DNA from: Paragorgia papillata
Taxonomy: Eukaryota; Cnidaria; Anthozoa; Scleralcyonacea; Coralliidae
Direction: 5' to 3'
DNA length: 64,000 nucleotides
NCBI GenBank assembly: GCA_035771165.1
Contig: JAWNZC010000368.1
Coordinates: 293,501-357,500 of the forward strand
Both the position numbers and the translations under genes were made by a program. Below the pieces are notes generated by a model that worked only from the letters and a program-made list of their open reading frames with translations, ran no database searches and was not told the DNA's origin. Below are positions 10,770 through 21,553 of the stretch, in pieces. The number at the start of each line of letters is the position of its first letter. Positions within the stretch are counted from its first letter, which is position 1.

Positions 10770-11405
10770 TTTAATAATATACATGAAAAAATTTCTCAAT
10801 TTGGATTGGCTAAGAGCAGTGCAGTTTTAAGGAAATACAGTGCAAATTTTTGAAGCGAATAAGCCAATCAAAAACAATAAAAAATGAAAAGAGCCAATCA
10901 CGTTCTGCAATGGATCATCAGTGGATGGCATTTTCCAACCTCGTGCCCAGACTCTTTCTCCACATAAACAAATATAGCGGCCAAGATTTGAAACGGAGAA
11001 GAACAATTTGTTGAAATTTGAAGCTGAGTATTAATCCTTATTGTTGTCAAGTAAAGTACCTGCAAGAAAACTAGAAGATGTTTAGTGCTTTTAGTAAACT
11101 TTCTCGAGTAGTGGTAGAAGAAGCAAAGCGTTTTTAAACAACCAAGCATACGAGGAGTAGACACTGCCGAAAGGGAACTGTACGTAAGAGAACTGTACGT
11201 AATTGTAAGTACAGTTGACTTGGCCATTTTTTCATGTATATTATTAATAAGTAAGTAATAGCATGGGTTTTCGTGCAGTTTGGAAAAGCATGCCTTCGTG
11301 AGTTTTTAAAGACCTCAAATAGCATTTTGATAGTCTTTGAAAAACTCACTCGTGCATGTTTTTTCCAAATTGCACTCTAAACCATGATATTACCTATACA
11401 AATTG
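10770..11405. mobile_element. composite element: TIR body plus terminal palindrome
   Basis: The body is bounded by AATAATATACATGAAAAAATT (10773) and its mirror TTTTTTCATGTATATTATT (11228-11246). It is followed directly by a hairpin whose arms contain GTGAGTTTTTAAAGACCTC and GTCTTTGAAAAACTCAC, and ends ACCTATACAAATT. A second copy with the same order is at 32487-32905. The architecture matches the unrelated-sequence element at 23141-23997. Confidence 0.75.
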
Positions 11406-12462
11406 GACTTTTTACGTGTTTGTTGTAACTATTTATTTGTATCTTGTTTTATAATCCAAAGCGAATAAGCTTAAAAAATTCTAGTAATTTCCATTAGATT
11501 CTACACACGAAACGTTCAACGTATGAAACGGGTGTTAATTACTAAAGCTGTCTACTGTATGTAGCCTATATTCAGAACACATGCAACAGCTAAACTGATA
11601 AACTTTAAACCTTATAATTCTAGCGTTGATTTTTGTTTCTAAATGTCTGTATATGCGTTGTGCATGTTTACGAACGCCATGCGTTTCTTGTGTTGTTTTT
11701 TTTTGTTTGTTTTTTTTGTAATATTTAAAATAGTGTGAAATCAAATATCTTTTGGTAGCAACAGTTGCATTTTATATTCATTTTTGTTCAATTGTAATAC
11801 AATTTTGCCAAATTTTTTCTAAAATAAATTCTAAGTAGAAATGTATAGTTTGTAGTTGAACAATACCTTTCTTTTTGTTCTGTTACCACTAAATTTCGAT
11901 AAACAAATTTTCTGAGTAGAGCAAGACCTCTATATTTTTCAGGGAGGGGACACGCCCACGGACCCGCTAGAAGAGTCGCTTTTAGTGAAAGCCCTCCCTT
12001 TAAAAAAATCCTGCGACGGCTGCGGCATCCCCAAACGTTAGAATTAAGCAGGGTTGTGAAGCTTTTTAACATCGCCAGGACGTTGTAAAAGAACGGCGGA
12101 GATATGCTTCATTGGAAAGCAATGGACAAAGTGATGATACGCTCAAACAATGATTACCATTCAGGCGTCAAACAGAAATTCTACCACGATCGTATTTGGT
12201 TCAAGATCAAAGTGAAGGAATGCACTGAAGGAACAGAAGATAAATAATATCAGTTTCACACGACAGTGCTGTAGAATCCAATGCCAAATGAAGTAGAACT
12301 CTAGTGGAGACGTGAGAACCTGCTCTGTTCTCTAGAAAAACAGTGCTACCTACATCCTCGAACGCAGACCCAGATGGAGTAAATACTTCTCAACCGTTAG
12401 TTAGAAGATCGAGAAAATTGATAAGAAAACGGACAGATTGATCAAATCTTGTTAAGAAGATG
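11406..12462. other. no gene recognised
   Basis: A poly-T stretch lies at 11694-11718. ORFs at 11535-11744 and 11788-12072 (minus) look non-coding. AGGGAGGGGACACGCCCACGG near 11940 resembles transposon-end debris. Confidence 0.35.
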
Positions 12463-12678
12463 TTGTAATTATATAACCCCTGCTGGTTTCGACCTCCTCC
12501 CCCCTGAACACATCTGATTATTGCTTGATATGTAGGTAAAACACATCTTATAACTGACAATTGTTTTATACAGGTATATGCTTTTATACTGATCTCTAAG
12601 TACTGGTTAACAGGTGTTTAGAATTAGTAAATGTACACATGCACTTCACTGACCCATGTTGTCTTTCCTGAATTTTAG

Positions 12679-12768
12679 AGAAAGTATGCTTAAATGAAAC
12701 AGATGTGAAAGGAAGTGAGCCAAATACAAGCAGCAAGGTGGTGGAATCTGGCTCAGGAAATGTTCCAG
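12679..12768 (+). CDS. phase-1 linker exon of death-domain gene, copy 2
   Basis: The acceptor AATTTTAG and donor CCAG|GTACAT are the same as in copy 1. It is 90 nt, phase 1 at both ends, with an open frame (VCLNETDVKGSEPNTSSK). Ten nucleotide differences from copy 1 cause no frameshift. The next exon of this copy is at 16078, beyond about 2.7 kb of inserted elements, and is itself frameshifted. Confidence 0.5.
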
Positions 12769-13799
12769 GTACATCTGTTTTAAGAAACTTTAAGACGACT
12801 TTTCTTTTTAGCTAAGAAGACATATTTGACATACTGTAGAATTTTTTGCTTTTGCATTAATCTATACAATGGCGTTGGGTGCAGTGTTTATTTTTGACAA
12901 TGGTGGTCAAAAGTGTAACTCCACTACAGAGAAAATTCAATCTTGCTTAATATTAAAATAAATATTAATTATCAAAGTGAACAATCTTATACACCGTATG
13001 CAATACCCAGCTGGGGTACTGGGTTTGACTATTGTGAATTCTTTGAAATCGAGGCTGGTAGATCTTAATTAGGGTAACATCAAGCGAGGATTGCGTGAAT
13101 TATCCTGAGCTGTTATCAGTAGCGTGCTGATCTTTGTTCATTAGAGGAGGCTAACAGTAAATTTGGCGACCTATTGTTCTGAAAATGTGTGCGTCTAGGT
13201 ACTATAGGTATCGCAGATATAGAGTGCCTGCTACTGTGACGACACATTTCCAAGGGGTATTTGGGGTCTCTGATACAGCATTTCCCGCATTTTGAGGTAG
13301 TTTTGAGCAAAATATAAAGGTATAAATGCCATGTTACGTGTTGTACTCGCACATGTCACGCGTCAATTTTTTCTCGCAACTTGCTTGGCACAAAAGATGT
13401 TGCGAGTTGCAAATGATAATCCAACATGGCGAACAACAGAAAAGCGTTCGTAATTCTCTTCTTAACAATGGAATTGAAAGATAAACAACAATCAAAATGA
13501 GAAAAGTCGAAGAAAGCTTTGGTAACTTGATTTATTATTTCCAACTTCATCTCGGATTAACTTTCCAGCGTCTGCCATCTTTTAAAAATCGTCTTGTAAA
13601 CACAAGTTGCAGTCACGACTTTTTGTTAAACGTAATTTTGCTGGTGCAACTTGTAGAAATTTGTTGCCAAAGTAGATACCAAACCAACTTTTCGTGCAAC
13701 TTGGAAATCTGAAATACCGGTTGCACGAGAACTTTTCCTACGGGACCGCCCATACTCCGAAGGATTTTGCATACTAAACTAAATTGCTAATTTATTACA

Positions 13800-15240
13800 C
13801 CCAGTATTTCTGGGTGTAATTTCCCCCCTCCCAATCTGCCTCCTCCACAGGCCCTATTGCATCATGGACAGGACACACTGTTTAGAGGGCCTGCCAGATC
13901 CTGTAAACAAAATGGTGACCGATCCCATTATGCACAGCGAGACTAGGCCCTAGAGGCGATAGTTTTGAGAGGGCCTGCAAATTTTTTCCGGCCGCTGTTC
14001 GACAAACGTACGTCCAAGTTCTTTAAACACTGTGACCCACCAGGAAATTCGGTCTAAACTTTCTTACAGATCATGACAATGAAGAAACCAGTATGTTTTA
14101 GAACCACCGACCTTCTGCCAATAATATTTTTAGCGACAAAAAGGAATTGAAGGGAAAAATATCTGGCGAACAAAAGCAAATTCGACGGTCAGGAAAGTAA
14201 CAGGTTTTTCGTATTGTTTTTTGGTTTATTTAGCTATCGAAGACTGTCAACTGACCAAGATTTAATCTCTCTTATTTATCCCGTTCCATTTATATGGAAA
14301 GATGTTTGCCGGGATGTTTTTCATCCCGGTTCGCTCACCCGGGATCCCGGCAAATCCAAGACAATTTTTCTCATGTAAACACTCCGTCCCGCTTTGCCGG
14401 GACGATATTATGCTGACTTTGCAACATTTGTCATGTGATGCAAAAACAAAAATGCCTAGTCGTTTGTCACTGCGAACGTTTTCTCAAGAAATAATCCACT
14501 GTAGAAGCTATCAAATATACTGGAAGAAAGATAATTCATCTGGCTACAAAATATGTACAGTTTATCCGACCAAATAGCTTAGTTTTCTTAAAAAAAGCGA
14601 AATACCGAACATGTCCAAATAATAGCGGCCGCTATTTTGAAATTCTTTTTCGTATGTATTATAATCTGTCTTCTCCGAATGTTTTCTTGAGAAATAAACC
14701 ACTGTAGAAGCTATAAAATATACTGGAAGAAAGATAATTCATCTGGCTACAAGATACATACAGTTTATCCGACCAAATAGCTTAGTTTCCCTAAAAAAAA
14801 GCGAAATACCGAACATGTCCAACACGAACTAGAGATGCTTGTTGAACGTCCCGGGTAGAACTCATGTAAGTAAACCCGGGATGAAAAACGTCCCGTCTCG
14901 GCAAACGTCCCGTCCCGCCTCCCATATAAACAGCCCCTAAAGTGTATTTTCGTTGATTATTCCGGCCGAAAGTTGACAAAGTTCAACCGTAATTGCTTTC
15001 TTCAACAATTCCTGCATTTTAAAGCTAGGATTCGTATGTAATAAGTCTTCAATGGCCTTCAAAATCTTCGGATATAGCCATGGCTATTAATAATGGTAGT
15101 TAATTATGCAAATTTATTCCGTGCCAAGTTTTGCCAAATTTTTTACAGGATCTTGCAGGCCCTAAATTCGGCGTGTGTGTCCTGTCCATGATGCAATAGG
15201 GCCTGTGGAGGAGGCAGCCTCCCAATTTCAAAAAGGCCCT
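13800..15240. mobile_element. large TIR element carrying a nested element
   Basis: CTGCCTCCTCCACAGGCCC at 13838 and the following CATCATGGACAGGACACAC are mirrored at 15170-15216. The 1.4-kb interior contains a second inverted-repeat unit (14290-14940). No coding content was recognised. It is absent from duplication copy 1. Confidence 0.65.
14290..14940. mobile_element. nested inverted-repeat element with internal direct duplication
   Basis: The ends are CCATTTATATGG...GCCGGGATG and CATCCCGGG-type sequences near 14285-14350 and 14860-14930. Inside, 14476-14617 is directly repeated at 14677-14820 (it starts GTTTTCTCAAGAAATAA and ends CGAACATGTCC). Confidence 0.6.
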
Positions 15241-15425
15241 GGGAACAAGGTTGGAGATTTTTATTTTTGACAAACGTTTTGGCGTCATTTTGTTCAGTGT
15301 TTGGCGCCTTCTTCGCGTTTTTTTCGTCCTGTAAAGATCTTCGAAGGAGGCCATGCTCCCCCGCTCCCCCTCCTGAGGATGAAATTTGCATTTCTTCACT
15401 TTTGAAGAAATTGTAGGAAGACATC

Positions 15426-16031
15426 TTAAGGTGGCTCCATACAGTTTCTTAAAAAATGGAAAATACAAGTTTGAGAGTCCAAAACACGTGATTAAACAAT
15501 TTGGAAAAATAATAAAACTAAATGTTATGCATAGTCAATCAAAAACTGTTACCAAATAAATAGCAACAGTTGTTGCTATGGCAATATTGGCTTTTCAAAA
15601 TGGCTGCCAATTACCCTTCAAACTAATTTAATTCGAAAAAAACTTTGGTGACCCCCAATTTTTTTTTCATTAAAACTTTCCTTGATATATGCGTAATCAA
15701 TAGGCCAATTTAAAAAAAATTCTGTAGAACGAAATTTTTTAAAAATTAACAAACATGATTTTTCCGTAAAAATTTTTTTTCGTTCTACAGAATTTTTTTA
15801 AAATCGACCTAATGATCACTTATACTTAAGAAAAGTTTTAATGAAAAAAACACGTCATTGTTTCCATAGCAACAACTGTTGCTATTTATTTGGTAACAGT
15901 TTTTGATTGTCAGACTGTTTAATTATGCATAACATTTAGTTTTATTCTTTTTCGGAATTGTTTATGCACGTGTTTTGGACTCTCATACTTGTATTTTCCA
16001 TTTTTCAAGAAACCGTGTGGAGCCACCTTAA
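15426..16031. mobile_element. TTAA-flanked MITE with about 200-bp inverted arms
   Basis: The element 15430-16027 begins GGTGGCTCC and ends GGAGCCACC, with TTAA at 15426-15429 and 16028-16031. The arms pair over some 180-200 bp (for example CAACAGTTGTTGCTATGG with CCATAGCAACAACTGTTG), and a second inner hairpin is centred near 15750. Confidence 0.85.
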
Positions 16032-16077
16032 ATCAGCTTCTGTTAATGTTGAATTGTTTTGCATCTGATTTTGATAG

Positions 16078-16356
16078 ATAATCTGCAGTCACCAGAGATC
16101 GTTCGAATATCCCAGAGGATTGATTCCAAATGGGTTGATGTAGCTTTGCTGACGGGTCAGTTTGAGCCACACGAGATTGAAAATATACGTAACTGCAGAT
16201 ATGATGAAGATCCATCGATAAAGGCTCGGCACCATGCTTGTGCTCTACCTTACCAGGAACGGAAGCAGGAGAGAGTTAAGTAATGTCATTAGAGAAGTTC
16301 TTAGTGACGACTTGGCTCAGAAAGTTCTTTCTGGATATTTTATTGATGCCAGCTAA
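16078..16356 (+). pseudogene. second death-domain exon, copy 2, one-base frameshift
   Basis: The acceptor TTGATAG precedes ATAATCTGCAG, entering in phase 1 as in copy 1. The first 53 codons encode a death-domain front half (KWVDVALLTGQFEPHEIENI). At about 16235 (CGGCACCATGC) the frame must shift by one base to continue as HMLVLYLTRNGSRREL and LAQKVLSGYFIDA, the expected last helices, ending at TAA 16354. One extra C would explain it. The copy-1 donor AG|GTAACT is AGCTAACT here, so that splice site is also lost. Both copies of this exon are therefore broken independently. Confidence 0.65.
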
Positions 16357-16469
16357 CTCATGGATATTTATTCAAGATAAGTTTTGTGTAAACACCAGGT
16401 GTAAACCATGTGTTTTTTGTGTGCTTGTGTGCTTCCGTGATTTAATATATCAGTAGTAGTTTATAAATT

Positions 16470-16868
16470 ACATAATACCATGATCGCCTCGGATTCTTTT
16501 GTTCTCCGCGGGAATGTAAACCTCGTATTTCCCTCATTGCTCATGCAAGAGGGAAATTTTCCCTTTGTTTTCTAATTTTCCCGTGCATGTTGATGAGGGA
16601 AAATTAAAAGACAAAGAAATCCTTTGTCTTCTTCTAAATTTCCCGCTTGCATATATTTTCCCTCATCAACATGCACGGGAAAATTAGATGCAACTTCCTG
16701 TCGGTAAGATTCTCAAAGTTTTCCTCGGCGATCATAATATTACAAACTAATACCATGACTTTTCGGGAAATTAGCGATTAAATTTCCCCTTTGCCTCGGG
16801 AAGATTTTTCAAATCTTCCCACGACTGCGGGGAAATTTAATCGCTAATTTCCCTCAAGTCATGGTATT
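16470..16868. repeat. three adjoining palindromes
   Basis: One hairpin pairs TTCCCGTGCATGTTGATGAGG (16578) with CCTCATCAACATGCACGGGAA (16662). A second pairs ACTAATACCATGACTT (16746) with AAGTCATGGTATTAGT (16856), with an inner GGGAAATTAGCGATTAAATT arm. They belong to the same class as 588-704. Confidence 0.75.
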
Positions 16869-16894
16869 AGTTATAATTAACCAACAGTTTGTTG

Positions 16895-16975
16895 TTATAT
16901 TGCTGTGATGAAGGCCTGAGTCAGCAGGCTGAAAGCTTAGCAAATAAATATTACACGTGGTGTTTCCACAAAACT
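16895..16975 (+). mobile_element. degenerate PLE-type terminus (family 3)
   Basis: TGATGAA, a GGCCTG/CAGGCT stem with loop AGTCAG, GAAAGC, then AATAAATATTACACGTGG. The same sequence in more worn form is at 36285-36350. The layout follows the PLE hammerhead pattern, but the leading CTG is spaced off by one T. Confidence 0.4.
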
Positions 16976-16976
16976 T

Positions 16977-17295
16977 ATCTTGAACAGGGCCGCCGAGAGA
17001 AATTGTGGGGCCCGGGGCAAATTATCGATTTGGGGCCCCTGATGACGTCCATGGGTCGATTTGCGGGGCCCCGAAGACGTCACACGTCATAAGGTCGTGT
17101 CTACGTGTTCTCAATTGGTCCTCTGGATTGGCTAAAAATGAAGTTAGTGTTACTGATCTTTTACGCTTGCTGGGCCTCATGTTTTCTTACGTCAAAAATT
17201 CAAATCTAAAAAAAATTAGGGACCCCTTCTCAAGTTGGGCCCCCGGGGCAACTCCCCCCCCCCCCCCCTCCTCTCTCGGCCGCCCTGATCTTGAA
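16977..17295. mobile_element. hAT-type MITE, 303 bp, 8-bp TSD
   Basis: The element 16985-17287 begins CAGGGCCGCCGAGAGA and ends TCTCTCGGCCGCCCTG. The 8-bp target duplication ATCTTGAA is perfect (16977-16984, 17288-17295). TIRs starting CAGGG with 8-bp duplications are the hAT hallmark. It carries no transposase. Confidence 0.9.
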
Positions 17296-17539
17296 TACTA
17301 ATGTTGCCATGCAAACTTTCAAAGCATTAATCATGGATATTTGTCGCTTATTCTGTTTTTATTATATAAGTACTGAGATTTCCGTGCGAATAACGAAAGA
17401 GAGAAATCTCGTACGTTTCAGATTTCCACGGCTTTCATTTGCTGTACGATATTTCTTCCAGTAGAAACGTTTTCTGATTGGTTATTACGATCTTTTCCAT
17501 TAGTAAAGTACATCGTATAAGCGTTCTTATTATAAGGTG

Positions 17540-17826
17540 TTACTCCTAGTGACGGACCATACCGAACATATAGAAAAAACTCTACTTGGCCCGACTGGGA
17601 TTCGAACCCGCGACCTGCAGTTAACTAGTCCGCTGCTCTACCGTACCGACTGAGCTACAAGTCAAGTTCCGGGCACGACCACCAGCTCCCAACTTGACCT
17701 GTAGCTCAGTTGGTAGAGCATCGGACTAGTAAACCGAAGGTCGCGTGTTGGAATCCCAGCTGGGCCAAGTAGAGTTTTTTCTACTTGTCCAGTATGGTTC
17801 GTCACTCGGAGTAACACCTTATTATT
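17540..17826. mobile_element. inverted pair of tRNA-derived SINE heads
   Basis: The left half is a minus-strand tRNA-like unit (box A GCTCAGTCGGT, box B GGGTTCGAATCCC). The right half is a plus-strand unit (GTAGCTCAGTTGGTAGAGC, anticodon loop CTAGTAA, Thr-AGT-like). Flanks also pair: AAAAAACTCTACTTGGCC with GGCCAAGTAGAGTTTTTT, and AAGGTGTTACTCC with GGAGTAACACCTT. Two SINEs sit head to head with about 25 bp between them. The unit is absent from duplication copy 1. Confidence 0.7.
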
Positions 17827-18567
17827 ATTCTCCTCCCGAGTTCACTGTTTTCTGTTTCAATGTAGTCTCAGCAACGCTTTTACTACGTCTGTCAAATATG
17901 GCGGCAAACTCACTTTTCAAAAATTTATAGTAATAACAACAACAAAAATAAAAAATTTCAATTTATTACGTTCTGATTAATGAATATACTTGGTGATGTA
18001 ATCCAAGCAATATGAACGATTCTTATCAACAACAACCTCGATAATTTCGACAAAAAATATTGTTATCCACTATCTTGGAAGATTGTTTGATATGCATCTG
18101 ACGTCACTGGGTAAAGCAAAATCTTTAGTTACCCCAATACGTATGCATGTCTGAAGTTCACCTTTACTGAATGTCGTTATCATATCATTGCACTACAACA
18201 CTTTCAAAAGCATGGAAAGCACTCGGCTATCAGCAAACTGTAATTGTATAATATCTAAACCCAGCTTGTGACGTTACTAATTTTAAAGTTAATTAGGCAC
18301 AATATTGAAACAAGATGGCGGACGATACGAATGTGCTTTGCCAGAATTAGTAATGTTGTTATAAAAAAATTATTCTAGTTACTTGTATATTACCTTAGTA
18401 TATTTATTATGGTAACCAATGAGGAACCAGGCGGAAAACGTAAACGTAATAAAAATATTAATGCCCAGCATAAAACACGAAATATAGTCATGTTAATATG
18501 AATAATATTTATTAAAGAGTATAGAGCTAACGTTTCGTCGCATCGCGCAACATCGTCAGAGTGACAA

Positions 18568-19249
18568 CAGGTGGGCAATTTGTCTGCACATGCGCGAAAT
18601 CAAGAATGCGTGGATTTCGCGTGTGTTCGTGAAAAGCTCAGTCTTCAAACCCACTATATTCTGCTTGGGCCGACCATGGGTCATCGTGAGCGGTTTTTGA
18701 ACGTGTTACCCATTTTTCTCCAAGATAAGTTTGATTCAGAAAAACAGATAAAAATAAACTGCCTTAAAGCTATTTTGAAAGTAATGCGAACGGTTAGATT
18801 TTTTGCTATCCTTCGTCAAAGAGGAAGGCTAATTGCTGTTTTTGTTGAAAACAGAGTAATTCGATCAACTCGTGTTCGCAAGAAAAGCTTTTAAATGAAT
18901 ATGTAAAGCACATTTTGGGAACATAAAAGTATGAGCTAAAATATCTGAACTAACTATCGATCCTGTGAGGTCGAACAGAAAGGACTCGAGGAGTTGAAAT
19001 CAATTTTCTTTAAGATCATCTTCGTAAAATGCCGTACTTCCGCTGCTCCGATTACGAACCTTTTCAGCTTCAACGAAAAACACCAAGTCGAACAGCAAAT
19101 CTCTGGGTCGACAAGCTTGGAAGGCATATTAAAAATGAATAAAAGCTCAGAGAACCCGCTATTAAAATTGTATTTTGACTCGCATAAAGAAAATGTCAAT
19201 AAAGAGCAAATACGCCCGCGATTTTTTGGTCAGCGCCGATAAATTGCCC
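18568..19249. mobile_element. 682-bp insertion with 10-bp target duplication
   Basis: AGAGTGACAA occurs on both sides (18558-18567 and 19250-19259). The inner ends carry GGGCAATTTGTC and GATAAATTGCCC in inverted orientation. ORFs inside (18571-18894 plus, 18994-19242 plus) are unrecognised. The superfamily is unclear: 9-10-bp duplications point to Mutator-like elements. Confidence 0.65.
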
Positions 19250-19345
19250 AGAGTGACAAAAAATAAAGTACATGATGAATAAATTAGAAATATATGAGTA
19301 TTATAGTACATACATGTTCAGAAAGACGCAAGTATAGTGGAAAAA

Positions 19346-19573
19346 TCAAAATAAGGAAAGAGGGACGGAGCTAATATCGGTATTTATAGAAGGTTTAAGT
19401 TTGGAGATTAAAAGACTTTCACGTACGAGCAGTTCAGAGGTTGAAGAGCAAGAGGAAAGAATTTTGAAGTCGTTAAGGTTACTGTAGACCTTCAAACCAT
19501 AATTTTTTAATTTTTTTATTCGTTGAAGGTGAAGCATTTTATGAGAGTTTTCAGATTCTGGAGAGGAAATCAT
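19346..19573 (-). pseudogene. PLE polyprotein C-terminal end (GIY-YIG endonuclease tail)
   Basis: The 75-residue ORF ends with SELLVRESLLISKLKPSIN and SSVPLSLF, the closing motif of the GIY-YIG nuclease in Penelope-like retrotransposons, where it nicks target DNA for reverse transcription. The reverse transcriptase and the catalytic GIY and YIG residues lie upstream and are not present in this window. Confidence 0.7.
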
Positions 19574-19831
19574 GTTTTTTTATTTTTAAACAAAGAAAAA
19601 GCGCATTATTTACTTTGTGGGTATAAGTGACAAGAGGTTTCTTTCACACGGCTTTTTCTCAAAGAAATGTTTTAAGCTAAACTAAGAACTTTAAAAAGCT
19701 ATAAGTAAACACGAACTTGTCAGAATCATCTAGTAATTAATATTCGAGTAAATTAATATTCTGGTGGAAAAAAGTGTGTCTGGGAATTGTAAAATTTTCC
19801 ATATTTATCGTTTTACGGTCTTTTATGCAAG

Positions 19832-20181
19832 TGTCGGGGATTGCCTCCCTGTTCGGCCAACACTTCACAAAATCACAATCACTTTTTCTTGGTTTATTTC
19901 TCTTCTCTCTCGAATCACAGTCCTAGACACACTACACACAAAATCCTCTCTATCACGCACACACGCACTCTTCTCATACCAACGCTCTTATCATCTCTCA
20001 TGACCTGATTGGCTACTGCCCTAACCTAAAAGGATTACAAATACCTTACACTTAAATTGTTGCGAATGTTGATATTAGTTGTCATTACTTAATCTAATAC
20101 CTAAACCCCTAACTTAACCTAATTTTAATCTCTCACGCTCGTAATTCACCTACTGACATAAATCAGACCCAGTCTCCGACA
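19832..20181 (-). repeat. 3' LTR of the BEL/Pao element
   Basis: 350 bp, inverted termini TGTCGG/CCGACA. Compared with the other LTR it has an extra ATCTC-type duplication near 19990, extra CC near 20106 and CA near 20163. Confidence 0.9.
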
Positions 20182-20191
20182 CTCTCCCCCC
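20182..20191 (-). other. polypurine tract of the BEL/Pao element
   Basis: The minus strand reads GGGGGGAGAG immediately before the 3' LTR, the expected plus-strand primer site. Confidence 0.8.
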
Positions 20192-20318
20192 ATTGATACC
20201 ATGCATGCTGCACGTGGTATATGTTTTTAGGAGACTGGACCGACTAAAGATTTAAGTTTATCAAAATTCAACCAATGTAACAAAACAATTAATAAACAAT
20301 ATAAAGTTTACGTCCCTT

Positions 20319-21118
20319 TTAACATTCATGTTCTGCGACGTCTTGAATTCGTTGACGTGCTGCAACTGCTGCATCTCGAGCGGGTCGGAAAGGTGGTGTA
20401 TTTGGCTTCAATTGCTTAGATTGCTCCGCCTCTGGCTTCGACTCTGACATGTCGCAGGACAACTCCAGTGGGTAGAGATGGTTCACTGCTCGATCAAGGA
20501 AGGTCTTTCCTGCACGTAATTTCACAGTTCTAACTACGCCATCTCGCCCTTGGCTTGGTATAACTCTTCGATGACTCCAAGAGGCCACTTACCTCTATTA
20601 CGCTCATCTGATCGGATGATCACGACGTCACCCTTCGCAACGGTGAACGACTTGTTTTGGTGTTTCATGTTATGACGTTCTCGTAGGCCACGTATATACT
20701 CGTTCGACCATCTGCGCCACATTGCATCTTTACATTTTCGAAGGTATCTCGCACGCTTTCGCAAATCTACTTCTTCGTGATGTACTTCTAGCTCGGGTGC
20801 GAAGGTTGACCCAACAAATAACATGGAGTTGGGTGTTAATGTCGGCAGTTGGACATCGTCCTCAAGATAACTAAGGGGCCTGCAGTTCAAAGCCACCTCA
20901 ATATCAAGGAGAATCTCTGCTAGCTCACTCCACTTGAGGCAACCATTTCCAATGGTTTTGTAGAAAGCTTGCTTCACTAATCCAATGAGGCGCTCAAACT
21001 GTCCGCCCCACCATGGGGCGCGGCTTAGGTTAAACTGCCAACTAACGCGGTTTGCTGCTAGGAACTCGTTGAATTTCTCGTCGCTCTGTGCTGTTTTCAA
21101 CCACTTCGCCACCGCCAC
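20319..21118 (-). pseudogene. BEL/Pao integrase core end and C-terminal region
   Basis: Frames 21118-20534 and 20588-20319. The first contains RAPWWGGQFERLIGLVK with the third catalytic acid (E) of the DDE triad, then a region with TPNSMLFVG and KWPLGVIEELY, typical of the DUF5641 end of Pao polyproteins. The second completes this end (GRDGVVRTVKLRAGKTF) after a frameshift near 20570. Confidence 0.85.
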
Positions 21119-21544
21119 GAACGTTTATCCATTATCTCAGTAGACTTTGCTCGGTCTTCCTTTTCTGGCGATGAGCCGTTTGAAACTCTGCAGGAATTCT
21201 TGGGTGTTTAAGGAATGCAACAGTTCTAGGTAGACAGCTCGTGTGAGACTGCAGGCGTACAACACTATGTATGATTTCGCTTCATTCTTGGGTCTCTTCA
21301 GATACTTTATGGGCCCAGCAAAATCCACGCCTACGACTTGGAAGGGACGAGTGCGGTCTAAGGGAAGTAGGCCTGGTGGTGGTTGCGCCACAGCTTTCGC
21401 TTGGAAACGACTGCATCCAACACAACTCTTGGTGACTTTACGAGTTAGCTGTCGCAGTCTAGAGACACAGTAGATCTCCCTCACACGTGCCATCGTCAGC
21501 CCCACTCCCCCATGAATGGTTTGCAAGTGAGCATCATCCACCAA
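21119..21544 (-). pseudogene. BEL/Pao integrase zinc finger and catalytic front
   Basis: The HHCC zinc finger is visible (HLQTIHGG ... CVGCSRF), followed by VVGVDFAGP with the first catalytic Asp. The second Asp would be in the DNG just after 21137, where in-frame TGA and TAA codons break the frame. Another in-frame TAG separates this part from 21554-21922. Confidence 0.85.
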
Positions 21545-21553
21545 TTTCGCTGT

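Larger units (their letters stand above)
12463..19300. repeat. segmental duplication, copy 2, expanded by insertions
   Basis: Colinear with 2663-5280 but interrupted by nested TIR elements (13280-16027), palindromes and a hAT MITE (16370-17320), an inverted pair of tRNA-SINEs (17540-17826) and a 682-bp insertion (18568-19249). Removing these restores the copy-1 order, which shows which elements are younger than the duplication. Confidence 0.8.
18370..19573 (-). mobile_element. Penelope-like element 3' part, interrupted by an insertion
   Basis: Read on the minus strand: the end of a GIY-YIG coding region (19573-19346), 3' sequence, a hammerhead-like core at 18526-18562, AATAAATATT, and a terminal segment with GCTGGGCATTAATATT and CGCCTGGTTCC. 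The insertion 18568-19249 splits it. The downstream part equals 5095-5280. Confidence 0.7.
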
